The notes under the pieces are model-generated. The model did not search any database. It was not told the origin of the DNA and saw nothing but the letters and a program-made list of their open reading frames with translations. Shown here piece by piece: positions 47,214-56,330 of a DNA stretch of 64,000 nucleotides. Numbering within the stretch: position 1 is the first letter of the stretch; every line of letters starts with the position of its first letter. The DNA is taken from the NCBI GenBank assembly GCA_002708825.1, contig PAPF01000033.1:1-64000 (forward strand), given 5' to 3'. The DNA comes from Phyllobacteriaceae bacterium (GTDB lineage: Bacteria; Pseudomonadota; Alphaproteobacteria; Rhizobiales; Rhizobiaceae). Both the position numbers and the translations under genes were made by a program.

Positions 47214-47627
47214 ATGAAGCAGGACAATTCCGCATTTGGTCTCCGCCACGGCGAATCCGGATATTCCGGCGCCGGAAACAGGGCGAAGGACGACATCCTC
47301 ATCGTGACGGCAGACCGCGTCAGCCGCATCGTCATCGAGGGGACACTCAAGAGGATGGGCAAGACATGCCGCGCGATGGAGCCCTCGACAATGGCGTCCG
47401 TCGAGGACATGGGCATGCCGGCCCTTGTCATTTTCGAATGCAGCAATGCATCCGAACTATGCCGGCACTATTCCGGCGTTTTCACCGGCAAGGGGCGGCC
47501 CAGGATCATCATGTTCACCAATCAAGGGAAGCCGGACGACGGGATGGCGGACATCATCTTGCGAAGGCCGATCATTCCGGACCAGCTGGAACAGGTCATC
47601 CTGACGCTGCTCGGCCCCGAGGCTTGA
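47214..47627 (+). CDS. Degenerate receiver-like protein
   Basis: 137-residue protein that resembles a CheY-like receiver in its order of strands: DDILIVTADRVSRIVIEGTL, then PALVIFECSNASELC, then PRIIMFTNQGKPDD and a last strand-helix pair DIILRRPIIPDQLEQVILTLL. The two acidic residues at the end of strand 1 are partly kept (KDD), but the strand-3 Asp that would be phosphorylated is Glu/Cys (FECSN), and the conserved Lys is Arg (LRRP). It is therefore probably a pseudo-receiver or an unrelated alpha/beta protein. No kinase is adjacent. A Trp-less, soluble protein. Confidence 0.65.
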   Translation: MKQDNSAFGLRHGESGYSGAGNRAKDDILIVTADRVSRIVIEGTLKRMGKTCRAMEPSTMASVEDMGMPALVIFECSNASELCRHYSGVFTGKGRPRIIMFTNQGKPDDGMADIILRRPIIPDQLEQVILTLLGPEA

Positions 47628-47695
47628 ACGCACCCCCTTTCCTTTCGCTTCATGCATCTCCTATAGTCGCCCATCTCAACGTGATCCGGTGATGC

Positions 47696-49126
47696 ATGGC
47701 TTCCGAAAAAAGGGATGTGCGCGAAACGTCCGCAAGGCGGACCCGACCGCCTAAATTTGTCAGCAACCTGCGTGGCGTGAAATCCTGGAAAGAGGCCAAC
47801 GCCTGGCTGGAATGGCGCGGGATCGAGGACATCGAGTGCATCACGCCGGATCAGGCCGGTGTCGCGCGCGGCAAGATGATGCCTTCGAAGAAATTCACGT
47901 CCAACACCTCGCTTGCGCTTCCTTCCGCGGTTTTCATGACGACGATCTCGGGCGACTATCCGGAGGAAAGCGACAGCTTTCGCTATCCCGAGGATGACGG
48001 CGACCTCAAGCTCATGCCGGACCTCTCCACACTCGCCGTGGTGCCGTGGGAAAGCGATCCGACGGCGCAGGTCATCTGCGACATGGTGCATCAGGACGGG
48101 CGGGAAGTGGAATTCACGCCGCGCAACGTTCTCAAGCGCGTCATCCGCGCCTATGACAAGCTCGGACTGAGACCCGTTGTCGCACCCGAGATCGAATTCT
48201 ACCTCGTTTCCAAGAACACCGACCCCGACTATCCCCTGACGCCCCCGCTAGGCCGGTCGGGCCGCCCGATCGGCGGCGGACAGGGCTATTCCATCGCCGG
48301 CATCAACGAGTTCGACGAGCTGATCGACGACATCTACCATTTCTCCGAAGCCCAGGGCCTGGAGATCGACACGCTGATCCATGAGGAAGGCGCCGGCCAG
48401 CTCGAGATCAACCTGCGCCACGGCGACCCGGTGGAACTGGCCGACCAGGTGTTCATGTTCAAGCGGACGCTGCGCGAGGCCGCGCTCAAGCACGACATGT
48501 ACGCGCCCTTCATGGCCAAGCCGATCCAGGGCCAGCCGGGCTCTGCCATGCACATCCACCAGTCGATCATCGAGAAGAAGACCGGGCGCAACATCTTCAC
48601 CAATGAAGACGGATCGGAATCGGCGGCGTTCCGGCACTTCATCGGCGGCATGCAGCGCCATGTGCCGAACGCGCTCGTCATGTTCGCGCCCTATGTGAAC
48701 TCCTACCGGCGGCTCACCAAGGGCGTGACGGCGCCGGTGAACGTGGAATGGGGCTACGACAACCGGACCACGGCCTTCCGCATTCCGCGTTCCGACCCGG
48801 CGGCCCGGCGCGTGGAAAACCGGATCCCCTCCTCCGACGCCAACCCCTATCTGGCGCTTGCGGCGTCGCTCGCCTGCGGGCTGATCGGGATGAAGCAGAA
48901 GCTGGAGCCGAAGGACCCTGCCGGCCACTCGGCCAACGAGGCGGACATCGAACTGCCGCGCGGGCTGATCGAGGCGACGGCGCTGTTCGAGGCCGACGAG
49001 GCCCTGACGGAGATCCTCGGCTCCGGGTTCGTGGGCACCTATGCGGCGATCAAGCGGGGCGAGTTCGAGACCTTCATGCAGGTGATCAGCCCCTGGGAAC
49101 GCGAGTTCCTGCTCCTCAACGTCTGA
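47696..49126 (+). CDS. Glutamine synthetase-like glutamylpolyamine synthetase (second copy)
   Basis: 476-residue glutamine-synthetase-fold protein of class III, paralogous to 42907-44301 but in its own subgroup (ITPDQAGVARGKMMPSKKFT, VVAPEIEFYLVSK, EGAGQLEINLRHGDPVELAD, GSAMHIHQSI, GVTAPVNVEWGYDNRTTAFR, RVENRIPSSDANPYLALAAS). Probably gamma-glutamylates another amine such as spermidine, ethanolamine or an aromatic amine. Followed 13 bases later by a FAD oxidase, so synthetase and oxidase act in sequence. Confidence 0.88.
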   Translation: MASEKRDVRETSARRTRPPKFVSNLRGVKSWKEANAWLEWRGIEDIECITPDQAGVARGKMMPSKKFTSNTSLALPSAVFMTTISGDYPEESDSFRYPEDDGDLKLMPDLSTLAVVPWESDPTAQVICDMVHQDGREVEFTPRNVLKRVIRAYDKLGLRPVVAPEIEFYLVSKNTDPDYPLTPPLGRSGRPIGGGQGYSIAGINEFDELIDDIYHFSEAQGLEIDTLIHEEGAGQLEINLRHGDPVELADQVFMFKRTLREAALKHDMYAPFMAKPIQGQPGSAMHIHQSIIEKKTGRNIFTNEDGSESAAFRHFIGGMQRHVPNALVMFAPYVNSYRRLTKGVTAPVNVEWGYDNRTTAFRIPRSDPAARRVENRIPSSDANPYLALAASLACGLIGMKQKLEPKDPAGHSANEADIELPRGLIEATALFEADEALTEILGSGFVGTYAAIKRGEFETFMQVISPWEREFLLLNV

Positions 49127-49139
49127 CCGGAACGCCATC

Positions 49140-50426
49140 ATGGTCCATACGAGTGCAATCTCGCCCGGCCTGTCCTGGTATGAGGCGACCGCCGGCGAGC
49201 GGACGGAATGGCCGGCGCTGAAAGGCGATCATGCCACCGACGTCATCGTCATCGGCGGCGGCTTCACCGGGCTTTCGGCGGCAGCGCAACTGGCGAAGGA
49301 CGGCATCGGCTGCATCCTGATCGAGGGTCATCGTGTCGGTGACGGCGCGTCGGGCCGCAATGGCGGGCAACTGGGCACGGGGCAGCGGGCCTGGGCGGAG
49401 GAACTGGAGGAAGAAATCGGCCTGGAGCGGGCGCGCACGCTCTTTGGCATCGCCGAGGACGCCAAGACGCATCTGCTCGATTTCGCCCGGACGCACCAGA
49501 TCGACATCGAATACATGCCGGGCCAGATGTCGGTGGTGCACAAGCCGCGCTATCTCGATGCCTTCCGCGCCCATGCCGACATCATGGCCGAACGTTTCGC
49601 CTATCCGCATGTCCGCTTCATGGACAAGACGGAGACCGCCGAGCGGCTCGGTTCGACACGCTATCACGGCGGCATTCGCGACACGGCAACAGGCCACATC
49701 CATCCGCTCAAGCTGGTTCTCGGCACGGCGCGCGTCGCGGCGCAGTCAGGCGCATCGATTCACGAGAACACGCCGGCGCTTTCCATCGGCCGCGAAGGCG
49801 GAAAGGTGGTCGTGAAAACGCCGGATGGCACGATCCGGGCCGAACGCTGCCTTGTCGCCACGAATGCCTATGGCGAGACGCTGGAGCCGGTCTCGGCCGC
49901 GCATATCATGCCGATCCGCTCCTTCATCGGCGCCACGGTGCCGCTCGGCGGCGACAGCAGCGTCATTCCGGGTGGCGAGAGCGTGGACGATTCGCGCTTC
50001 GTGGTGCGCTATTTCCGCAAGTCACGCGACGGACGGCTGCTGTTCGGGGGGCGCGAGGCCTATACGGCGGAAGAGCCCGGCGACATCACCACCCATGTGC
50101 GCAAGCAGATCGCGGAGATCTATCCTGCCCTGCGCGACATCGAGATCACCCATGCCTGGGGCGGGTCGGTCGGCATCACCATTCCGCGCAAGCCCTTCGT
50201 GCGCGACGTGATGCCGGGCGTCACCTCCATCGGCGGATTTTCGGGCCATGGTGTGCTGCTGTCCAACCATACGGGCCGGCTCTATGCCGAGGCGGTGGCC
50301 GGCAAGGAAGACCGGCTGCGCCACTACCGGGACCTGAAGATCCCGCCGTTTCCCGGCGGACGCATGTTCCGCAAGCCGCTGCTGCTGGCCGCCATGACCT
50401 GGTTCTCGATGCTGGACCGCATCTGA
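49140..50426 (+). CDS. puuB: Gamma-glutamylputrescine oxidase-like FAD amine oxidoreductase
   Basis: 428-residue DAO-family flavoprotein. Rossmann FAD motif DVIVIGGGFTGLSAAAQLAK near residue 34, DGASGRNGGQLGTG, RYHGGIRDTATGHIHPLKLV and FSGHGVLLSNHTGRLYAEAVAG near the C-terminus. PuuB oxidises gamma-glutamylputrescine to the aldehyde with H2O2 release. Together with the preceding synthetase and the aldehyde dehydrogenase at 52467 it forms the gamma-glutamylated route. Confidence 0.9.
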   Translation: MVHTSAISPGLSWYEATAGERTEWPALKGDHATDVIVIGGGFTGLSAAAQLAKDGIGCILIEGHRVGDGASGRNGGQLGTGQRAWAEELEEEIGLERARTLFGIAEDAKTHLLDFARTHQIDIEYMPGQMSVVHKPRYLDAFRAHADIMAERFAYPHVRFMDKTETAERLGSTRYHGGIRDTATGHIHPLKLVLGTARVAAQSGASIHENTPALSIGREGGKVVVKTPDGTIRAERCLVATNAYGETLEPVSAAHIMPIRSFIGATVPLGGDSSVIPGGESVDDSRFVVRYFRKSRDGRLLFGGREAYTAEEPGDITTHVRKQIAEIYPALRDIEITHAWGGSVGITIPRKPFVRDVMPGVTSIGGFSGHGVLLSNHTGRLYAEAVAGKEDRLRHYRDLKIPPFPGGRMFRKPLLLAAMTWFSMLDRI

Positions 50427-50547
50427 CGCCGCGTTCCCGCATCGGTTCTTTCCGGGCAAGGTCCGGACGCGAAACCGGGGACCACTTTCGCTGGTCTTGC
50501 CCCCGCTCGACCGCCTGTAGAACAGCATCGGAACCGGCCAGCGCGGA

Positions 50548-51666
50548 TCAGATCCGGCGCACGATCACCGATCCGGCCGAATAGCCGGCGCCGAAGGAGC
50601 AGATGACGCCGAGGCTTCCCCGCGGCAGGTCGGCATTGTTCTGGGCGAAGGCAATGATCGAGCCGGCCGACGAGGTATTGGCGTATTCCTGCAGGATGTT
50701 GGGCTGTTCGCCGGGTTCCGGCTCACGGCCGAGCACCTTCTGGCCGATCAGGTCGTTCATGCCCTTGTTGGCCTGGTGCAGCCACAGCCGTGACAGGCCG
50801 GACGGGGCGATGTCCTCGTCCTCCAGATGCGACAGCATCATGTCGGAGACCCAGGGCACGACCTGTTTGAAGACCTTGCGCCCCTCCTGGTAGAAACGCA
50901 TGTCGCGGCGGTCGTCCATCTGGTCATGGCATGGCCGCAGGAAGCCGTTGTTGTTGCGGATATTGTTGGAAAACATGGTGCGGCAGCGCGTGGAAAGGAT
51001 TTCCCAGCCGCCGTCTGCGGCCGCGTCGGCGCGCTCCAGCAGGACCGCCGTGCAGACATCGCCGAAGATGAAATGGCAGTCACGGTCGCGCCATTCCAGG
51101 TGGCCGGAGGTGATTTCCGGATTGACCATGAGGATGGCGCGGGCTGAGCCGGAACGGATCATGTCGGCGGCGGCCTGGATGCCGAAGGTGGCCGACGAGC
51201 AGGCGACGTTCATGTCGAAGGCGAAGCCGCCGATGCCGAGCGCCTGCTGTATCTCGATGGCGATGGCCGGATAGGCGCGCTCGTGGTTGGACGCCGCGCA
51301 GATGACCGCATCAACGTCCTCCGCCTTGCGTCCTGCCATGGCGAGCGCCTGGCGCGCGGCATCCAGCGCGATTTCCGCCATGATCGACAGTTCGTCATCG
51401 GCGCGCGGCGCAAGGCGCGGATACATGCGGCCGGGATCGAGCACCCCGTCCTTTTCCATCACGTGGCGGCGCTCGATGCCGGATGCCTTCAGGATGAATT
51501 CCTCGCTCGACATGGGCTTCGGCTCGATTTCGCCGCGCGCGATGGCATCCGCATTGGCCTCGTTGAAAAGGCGCGCATGCTCGTTGAACGAGGCGACGAG
51601 TTCGGCATTGGTGATGACGGCTTCCGGCGTGAAGACGCCGGTGCCGGTGATGGCGACTGCATTCAT
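50548..51666 (-). CDS. 3-oxoacyl-ACP synthase III (KAS III)-like condensing enzyme, long variant
   Basis: 372 residues, longer than canonical FabH (about 320). Catalytic triad present: Cys156 in FDMNVACSSATFGIQ, His297 in LWLHQANKGMNDL and Asn330 in EYANTSSAGSII. The N-terminal insert with a charged segment (EIEPKPMSSEEFILKASGIERRH) is unlike FabH. Last of three genes (ALDH, SDR, this), 24 bases after the SDR. It could extend a CoA primer for a fatty-acid or specialised-lipid route, as in long KAS III variants that use medium-chain acyl-CoA, but the substrate cannot be read. Confidence 0.85.
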   Translation of the reverse strand: MNAVAITGTGVFTPEAVITNAELVASFNEHARLFNEANADAIARGEIEPKPMSSEEFILKASGIERRHVMEKDGVLDPGRMYPRLAPRADDELSIMAEIALDAARQALAMAGRKAEDVDAVICAASNHERAYPAIAIEIQQALGIGGFAFDMNVACSSATFGIQAAADMIRSGSARAILMVNPEITSGHLEWRDRDCHFIFGDVCTAVLLERADAAADGGWEILSTRCRTMFSNNIRNNNGFLRPCHDQMDDRRDMRFYQEGRKVFKQVVPWVSDMMLSHLEDEDIAPSGLSRLWLHQANKGMNDLIGQKVLGREPEPGEQPNILQEYANTSSAGSIIAFAQNNADLPRGSLGVICSFGAGYSAGSVIVRRI

Positions 51667-51690
51667 GGTTCTGCCCCCCTTCTTTTACAC

Positions 51691-52440
51691 TTACACGCAG
51701 CGGCCGCCGTCGACCTCCAGCGCAACGCCGGTGATGAATTCGGCCTCGCCGGAGGCCAGCCACAGCGCGGCATTGGCGATGTCGAGCGGCGTGGAGAAGC
51801 GGCCAAGCGGGATGACCGACTTGAACTTCTCGCGGATTTCCGGCGTGTCCCCGCCCATGAAAGAGGCGAGCATGGCGGTTTCGCCCGCCACCGGGCAAAG
51901 CGCGTTGACGCGAATGCGCTTCGGCGCAAGCTCCACCGCCATGGACTTGGTGGCAGTGATCGCCCAGCCCTTGGAGGCATTGTACCAGGTGAGGTTCGGG
52001 CGCGGCCGCAAGCCCGCTGTCGACGCCGTGTTGATGATCGAACCGCCGCCCTGTCGCTCCATGATGGGCACAACCAGTTGGGTGGAATGATAGATGGCCT
52101 TCATGTTGACGGCGGTGATGAGGTCGAAGGTGTCCTCGTCCACGTCCAGCAGCGACCCGTTCCTGTGGGTGAAGCCGGCATTGTTGACCATGATGTCGAC
52201 CCGGCCGAAGGCCTGCGTGGCGGCATCCACCATGGCTTGGATCTCGTCGCGCAGGGCCACGTCCACGGTCACCGGAATGGCCGCATCCCCGATCTCGGAA
52301 GCGACGCGCTCGGCACCCTTGGCGTTGAGGTCGGCCACGACGACCTTCGCTCCCTCCTCGGCAAAGCGCTTGGCCATGCCCTCGCCGAAACCGGACGCGC
52401 CGCCGGTAATGATCGCGACCTTGTCTTGCAGGCGCCCCAT
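51691..52440 (-). CDS. Short-chain dehydrogenase/reductase
   Basis: 249-residue NAD(P)-dependent SDR of the classical type: nucleotide motif TGGASGFG (residues 12-19), NNAG near 86, catalytic Ser140, Tyr153 and Lys157 (SASTAGLRPRPNLTWYNASKG context), and C-terminal DGGR. Asp37 after VVVA suggests NAD preference. 3-oxoacyl reductase or a hydroxyacid/sugar dehydrogenase role fits; with the neighbouring condensing enzyme, 3-oxoacyl reduction is attractive. AAGGAGA before the start. Confidence 0.88.
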   Translation of the reverse strand: MGRLQDKVAIITGGASGFGEGMAKRFAEEGAKVVVADLNAKGAERVASEIGDAAIPVTVDVALRDEIQAMVDAATQAFGRVDIMVNNAGFTHRNGSLLDVDEDTFDLITAVNMKAIYHSTQLVVPIMERQGGGSIINTASTAGLRPRPNLTWYNASKGWAITATKSMAVELAPKRIRVNALCPVAGETAMLASFMGGDTPEIREKFKSVIPLGRFSTPLDIANAALWLASGEAEFITGVALEVDGGRCV

Positions 52441-52466
52441 GAATGTCTCCTTCCCGTTCGTCCCGT

Positions 52467-53942
52467 TCAGCCGTGGTTGAACACGACCGTTTTCGTTGCC
52501 GACATGTCATACAGGGCCTCGAAGCCCTTTTCGCGGCCATGGCCGGATTTCTTGAAGCCGCCGAAGGGCAGTTCGATGCCGCCCCCCGCGCCATAGCCGT
52601 TGACGAAGACCTGACCGGCGCGCACGCGCTTGGCGATGCGGTGCTGTCGGGCGCCATCGGCCGTCCATATGCCGGCGACAAGGCCGTACTCGGTGCCATT
52701 GGCCAGGCGCACCGCATCCTCCTCGCCGTCGAAGGCGAACAGCGACAGGACCGGGCCGAACACCTCCTCCTGGGCGATTGCCGCCCCGGGATCGACGGAC
52801 CCGAACAGGGCGGGCGCGGCATAGTATCCGCCATCCGGCGCATCCGGCGACACGGTTCCGCGCGCCAGGACCGGCACGCCGGCCTCCTGCGCGGCGTCGA
52901 TGAAACCGGTCACGCGCTCGCGCTGCCTGGCGTTGATCATCGGGCCCAGATCGAGATCGGCCTGGTGCGGCCCGGCGACCAGCGCGGAAAAGCGTTCGGC
53001 GAGTGCCGTGGCGACGCGCTCGTAGACCGGCGTCTCGATCAGGATGCGGCTTCCGGCCGAACAGGTCTGGCCGCCATTCTGGATGATGGCGTTGACGAGC
53101 ACCGGCAGCGCGGCGTCGATGTCGGCATCGGCAAAGACGATCTGCGGCGACTTGCCGCCCAGTTCCATGGTCACGCCGCGATTGTTGACGGCTGCGGCCT
53201 GCTGGATGCGCGTCCCGGTCAGCGTCGATCCCGTGAAGGTGACGTAATCGACGCCCGGATGGGCCGAAAGCGCGGCCCCGGCCGTCGCGCCATAACCGGT
53301 CACGACATTGACGACACCCTCGGGGAAGCCGGCCTGCAATGCCAGTTCGCCTATGCGGATGGCTGTCAGTGAAGCATCCTCGGCCGGCTTGACCACCAGC
53401 GTGTTGCCCATGGCAATGGCCGCACCCAGCACACGGGCCAGAATCTGCATCGGATAGTTCCACGGGATGATGCCTGCCACCACGCCATGCGGTTCGCGAA
53501 GGGTCAGCGCCGTGTAGCCGTCGAGAAACGGAATGGTATCGCCGTGGATCTTGTCGGCCGCGCCGCCATAGAACTCGTAGTAACGCATGGTGGCGGTCAC
53601 ATCGGCCTTGCCCTGACGCACCGGCTTGCCGGTGTCGCGGCTTTCCAGCGCCGCCAGTTCCTCGCCATTCTCCTCGACAAGGTGGAAGAGCCTTGTCAGC
53701 AAGCGTCCCCGCTCGACCGCCGGCATGCGGCTCCACGGACCCTCGTCGAAGGCCTTGCGCGCGGCTGCGACAGCGCGATCCACATCGGCTTGGCCCGAGG
53801 AGGGAATGGAGGCGAAGGCCATGCCGTCGGACGGACAGACCACGTCGATGCGCTCGCCCGAAGCGGCGTCCACCCGCTTGCCGTCGATGATGTTCATGAA
53901 GGCGATGCCTTGCGCGACCGTGGTCGCCGGATGAGCGCCCAT
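52467..53942 (-). CDS. NAD-dependent aldehyde dehydrogenase (PuuC/BADH-like)
   Basis: 491 residues. Key residues: PWNYP near 160, Lys in VVKPAE, glycine motif FTGSTLTG, catalytic Glu260 (VTMELGGKSPQ) and Cys294 (NGGQTCSAGSRI), then EEVFGPVLS. In a polyamine island the best guess is gamma-glutamyl-gamma-aminobutyraldehyde dehydrogenase (PuuC); betaine-aldehyde type is the alternative. First gene of a three-gene operon with SDR (26 bases downstream) and KAS III. GGAGGA before the ATG. Divergent from zwf. Confidence 0.9.
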   Translation of the reverse strand: MGAHPATTVAQGIAFMNIIDGKRVDAASGERIDVVCPSDGMAFASIPSSGQADVDRAVAAARKAFDEGPWSRMPAVERGRLLTRLFHLVEENGEELAALESRDTGKPVRQGKADVTATMRYYEFYGGAADKIHGDTIPFLDGYTALTLREPHGVVAGIIPWNYPMQILARVLGAAIAMGNTLVVKPAEDASLTAIRIGELALQAGFPEGVVNVVTGYGATAGAALSAHPGVDYVTFTGSTLTGTRIQQAAAVNNRGVTMELGGKSPQIVFADADIDAALPVLVNAIIQNGGQTCSAGSRILIETPVYERVATALAERFSALVAGPHQADLDLGPMINARQRERVTGFIDAAQEAGVPVLARGTVSPDAPDGGYYAAPALFGSVDPGAAIAQEEVFGPVLSLFAFDGEEDAVRLANGTEYGLVAGIWTADGARQHRIAKRVRAGQVFVNGYGAGGGIELPFGGFKKSGHGREKGFEALYDMSATKTVVFNHG

Positions 53943-54122
53943 GATGTTCCTCCCGTCTTGCCGCGCCGGCCCGTGCCGGCAGTCAGGGCAGCGACTTGAA
54001 ACGCTTGGACCCGCAGTGTCAAGCCACGCCTTGTCCCCGGCCGGATGAAAAAAGAGGGCGTGAGGCCTGTTAATTTTAAATCGATTAGATTATAGAAGGC
54101 GCAGAGTTGAGAAGCGGACATC

Positions 54123-55595
54123 ATGACCAGCACGATCATCCCCGTCGATCCCTTCGACTTCATCATTTTCGGCGCCACCGGCGACCTTGCGGAGCGCAAG
54201 CTGCTCCCCGCTCTCTACCAGCGCCAGCGCGACGGTCAGTTCTCCGAACCGAGCCGGATCATCGGCGCATCGCGCTCCGCGATGAGCGATGCAGCCTTCC
54301 GCGACCACGCCCGCCAGGCGCTGGAGCGTTTCGTCGGACCGGGCGAGCGCGACGAGGCGGAAATCGCCCGCTTCCTCGACCGGCTGTCCTACGTTCCGGT
54401 GGATGCCACGGGCGATGGCGGCTGGGCCGATCTTGCCGCGAAGCTGGATGCGCCGGAACGCATCCGCGCCTTTTACCTGGCTGTGGGGCCGGGCCTTTTC
54501 GGCGAGATCGCGCGGCGCATCCACGCGCACGGCCTTGCGACCCCGCAGACACGGATCGTGGTGGAGAAACCCATCGGGCGCGACCTTGCCTCCGCACAAG
54601 CTCTCAATGACACGATCGGGGCGGCCTTCGACGAAAGCCAGATCTTCCGCATCGACCACTATCTCGGCAAGGAGACCGTGCAGAACCTGATGGTGCTGCG
54701 CTTTGCCAACGCCCTTTACGAGCCGCTCTGGAATTCCGCCCATATCGACCATGTGCAGATCACGGTGGCCGAAAGCGTCGGCCTGGAGCAGCGCGCCGGA
54801 TACTATGACAAGGCAGGCGCGTTGCGCGACATGGTGCAGAACCACCTGATGCAGCTTCTCTGCCTGGTGGCCATGGAGGCGCCGGCCTCGCTGGACGCCG
54901 ATTCCATGCGGGACGAGAAACTGAAGGTGCTGCGCTCGCTGGTGCCGCTCACCGGGCAGGACGCCATCCGCCAGACGGTGCGCGGGCAGTATCGCGCGGG
55001 CGCGTCATCCGGCGGGGCGGTCTCCGGCTATCTTGAGGAACTGGCCGACCCTTCGAGCACGACGGAGACCTTCGTCGCGCTCAAGGCGGAAATCGCCAAC
55101 TGGCGCTGGGCGGGCGTGCCCTTCTACCTGCGCACCGGCAAGCGGCTGGCCTCGCGCGTCTCGGAAATCGTCGTCCAGTTCAAGCCGGTGCCGCATTCGA
55201 TCTTCGAACCGGCGGCAGGTATCGTCCACGCCAACCAGCTTGTCATCCGGTTGCAGCCCGACGAGGGCGTGAAGCAGTGGATCATGATCAAGGATCCCGG
55301 TCCGGGCGGCATGCGCCTGCGCCATGTGCCGCTCGACATGAGCTTTGCGCAATCCTTCAATGTGCGCCATCCTGACGCCTATGAGCGGCTGCTGATGGAC
55401 GTGTTGCGCGGCAACCAGACACTGTTCATGCGGCGCGACGAGGTGGAAGCCGCATGGCGCTGGATCGATCCGATCCTCGCTGCCTGGGCCGACCGGTCCA
55501 CCGACGTGCATGGCTACACCGCGGGCACCTGGGGGCCGTCGGCCTCCATCGGCCTCATCGAACGGGACGGACGCACATGGCACGAGAGCATCTAG
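54123..55595 (+). CDS. zwf: Glucose-6-phosphate 1-dehydrogenase
   Basis: Oxidises glucose-6-phosphate to 6-phosphogluconolactone with NADP/NAD. 490 residues. Motifs GATGDLAERKLLPALY (residues 17-32), EKPIGRDLASA, RIDHYLGKETVQNLMVLRF (catalytic His in RIDHYLGKE), and DMVQNHLMQLLCLVAMEAP. Its 3' end overlaps the pgl start by 19 bases, giving a coupled zwf-pgl-edd operon. The upstream 180-base spacer is AT-rich near 54065-54100 (TTAATTTTAAATC), where the promoter should lie. Confidence 0.96.
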   Translation: MTSTIIPVDPFDFIIFGATGDLAERKLLPALYQRQRDGQFSEPSRIIGASRSAMSDAAFRDHARQALERFVGPGERDEAEIARFLDRLSYVPVDATGDGGWADLAAKLDAPERIRAFYLAVGPGLFGEIARRIHAHGLATPQTRIVVEKPIGRDLASAQALNDTIGAAFDESQIFRIDHYLGKETVQNLMVLRFANALYEPLWNSAHIDHVQITVAESVGLEQRAGYYDKAGALRDMVQNHLMQLLCLVAMEAPASLDADSMRDEKLKVLRSLVPLTGQDAIRQTVRGQYRAGASSGGAVSGYLEELADPSSTTETFVALKAEIANWRWAGVPFYLRTGKRLASRVSEIVVQFKPVPHSIFEPAAGIVHANQLVIRLQPDEGVKQWIMIKDPGPGGMRLRHVPLDMSFAQSFNVRHPDAYERLLMDVLRGNQTLFMRRDEVEAAWRWIDPILAAWADRSTDVHGYTAGTWGPSASIGLIERDGRTWHESI

Positions 55596-56326
55596 CGGAA
55601 ACACCCGTACCGGCCGGCAAGAGCTGGCATGAATTCGCAGGGCCGGATGCGCTCGCGCGCACGCTGGCGCGCCGCGTCGCGGGCATGCTGTCGCTCGCCG
55701 TGGAGCAGAAGGGCCATGCCGTGCTGGCCGTTTCGGGCGGCACGACGCCCGGCCGGTTCTTCGACTGCCTCGCGGAGGAACCGATCGCCTGGAACAAGGT
55801 CACGGTCACGCTGGTGGACGAGCGCTTCGTGCCGATGTCGTCGAACCGTTCCAACGCCCGCCTGGTCACCATGCGGCTGTTGCAGAAGGCGGCAGCACGG
55901 GCTTCCTTCGAAGGCCTGTACGAGCGCGCCGCAACGGCGGACGACGCGGCAGAGGCAGCGGCTGACCGCCTGACGCGCCTCATCCCCCCGCCCTTCGACG
56001 TGGCGATCCTGGGCATGGGGCTGGACGGGCATACCGCCTCCTTCTTTCCCGATGCCGCGGAACTGAAGGACCTGCTCGACCCCGATGCCCAGCCCCACGT
56101 GAGGGCTGTCCATTCGGCAAGCGCGGGAGAGGACCGGCTGACCTGGAACCTTGCCGCCCTCGCCTCGGCCTCGCTTCTCGTCCTGCACATCGAAGGGCTC
56201 GAGAAGAAGGACGTTGCGCTCAAGGCGACCGAACCGGGACATGAGACCGGGCTTCCGGTCGCCGCCCTTTTCGAACACGCGAAAACACCCGTGCAGATCT
56301 ACTGGTCGCCGGGCGGAAAGGCCTGA
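55577..56326 (+). CDS. pgl: 6-phosphogluconolactonase
   Basis: Hydrolyses 6-phosphogluconolactone. 249 residues of the SugarP_isomerase (NagB-like) type: [55 protein letters not shown] (catalytic His/Asp) and [13 protein letters not shown]. Start MAREHLA lies inside the zwf 3' end (19-base overlap). Second gene of the operon. Confidence 0.94.
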   Translation: MAREHLAETPVPAGKSWHEFAGPDALARTLARRVAGMLSLAVEQKGHAVLAVSGGTTPGRFFDCLAEEPIAWNKVTVTLVDERFVPMSSNRSNARLVTMRLLQKAAARASFEGLYERAATADDAAEAAADRLTRLIPPPFDVAILGMGLDGHTASFFPDAAELKDLLDPDAQPHVRAVHSASAGEDRLTWNLAALASASLLVLHIEGLEKKDVALKATEPGHETGLPVAALFEHAKTPVQIYWSPGGKA

Positions 56327-56330
56327 AACC

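Noticed and set aside
54060-54100. HexR-type operator before zwf
   Set aside because: The AT-rich block does not contain the TGTA-N-TACA-like palindrome of HexR; it is more simply promoter DNA.
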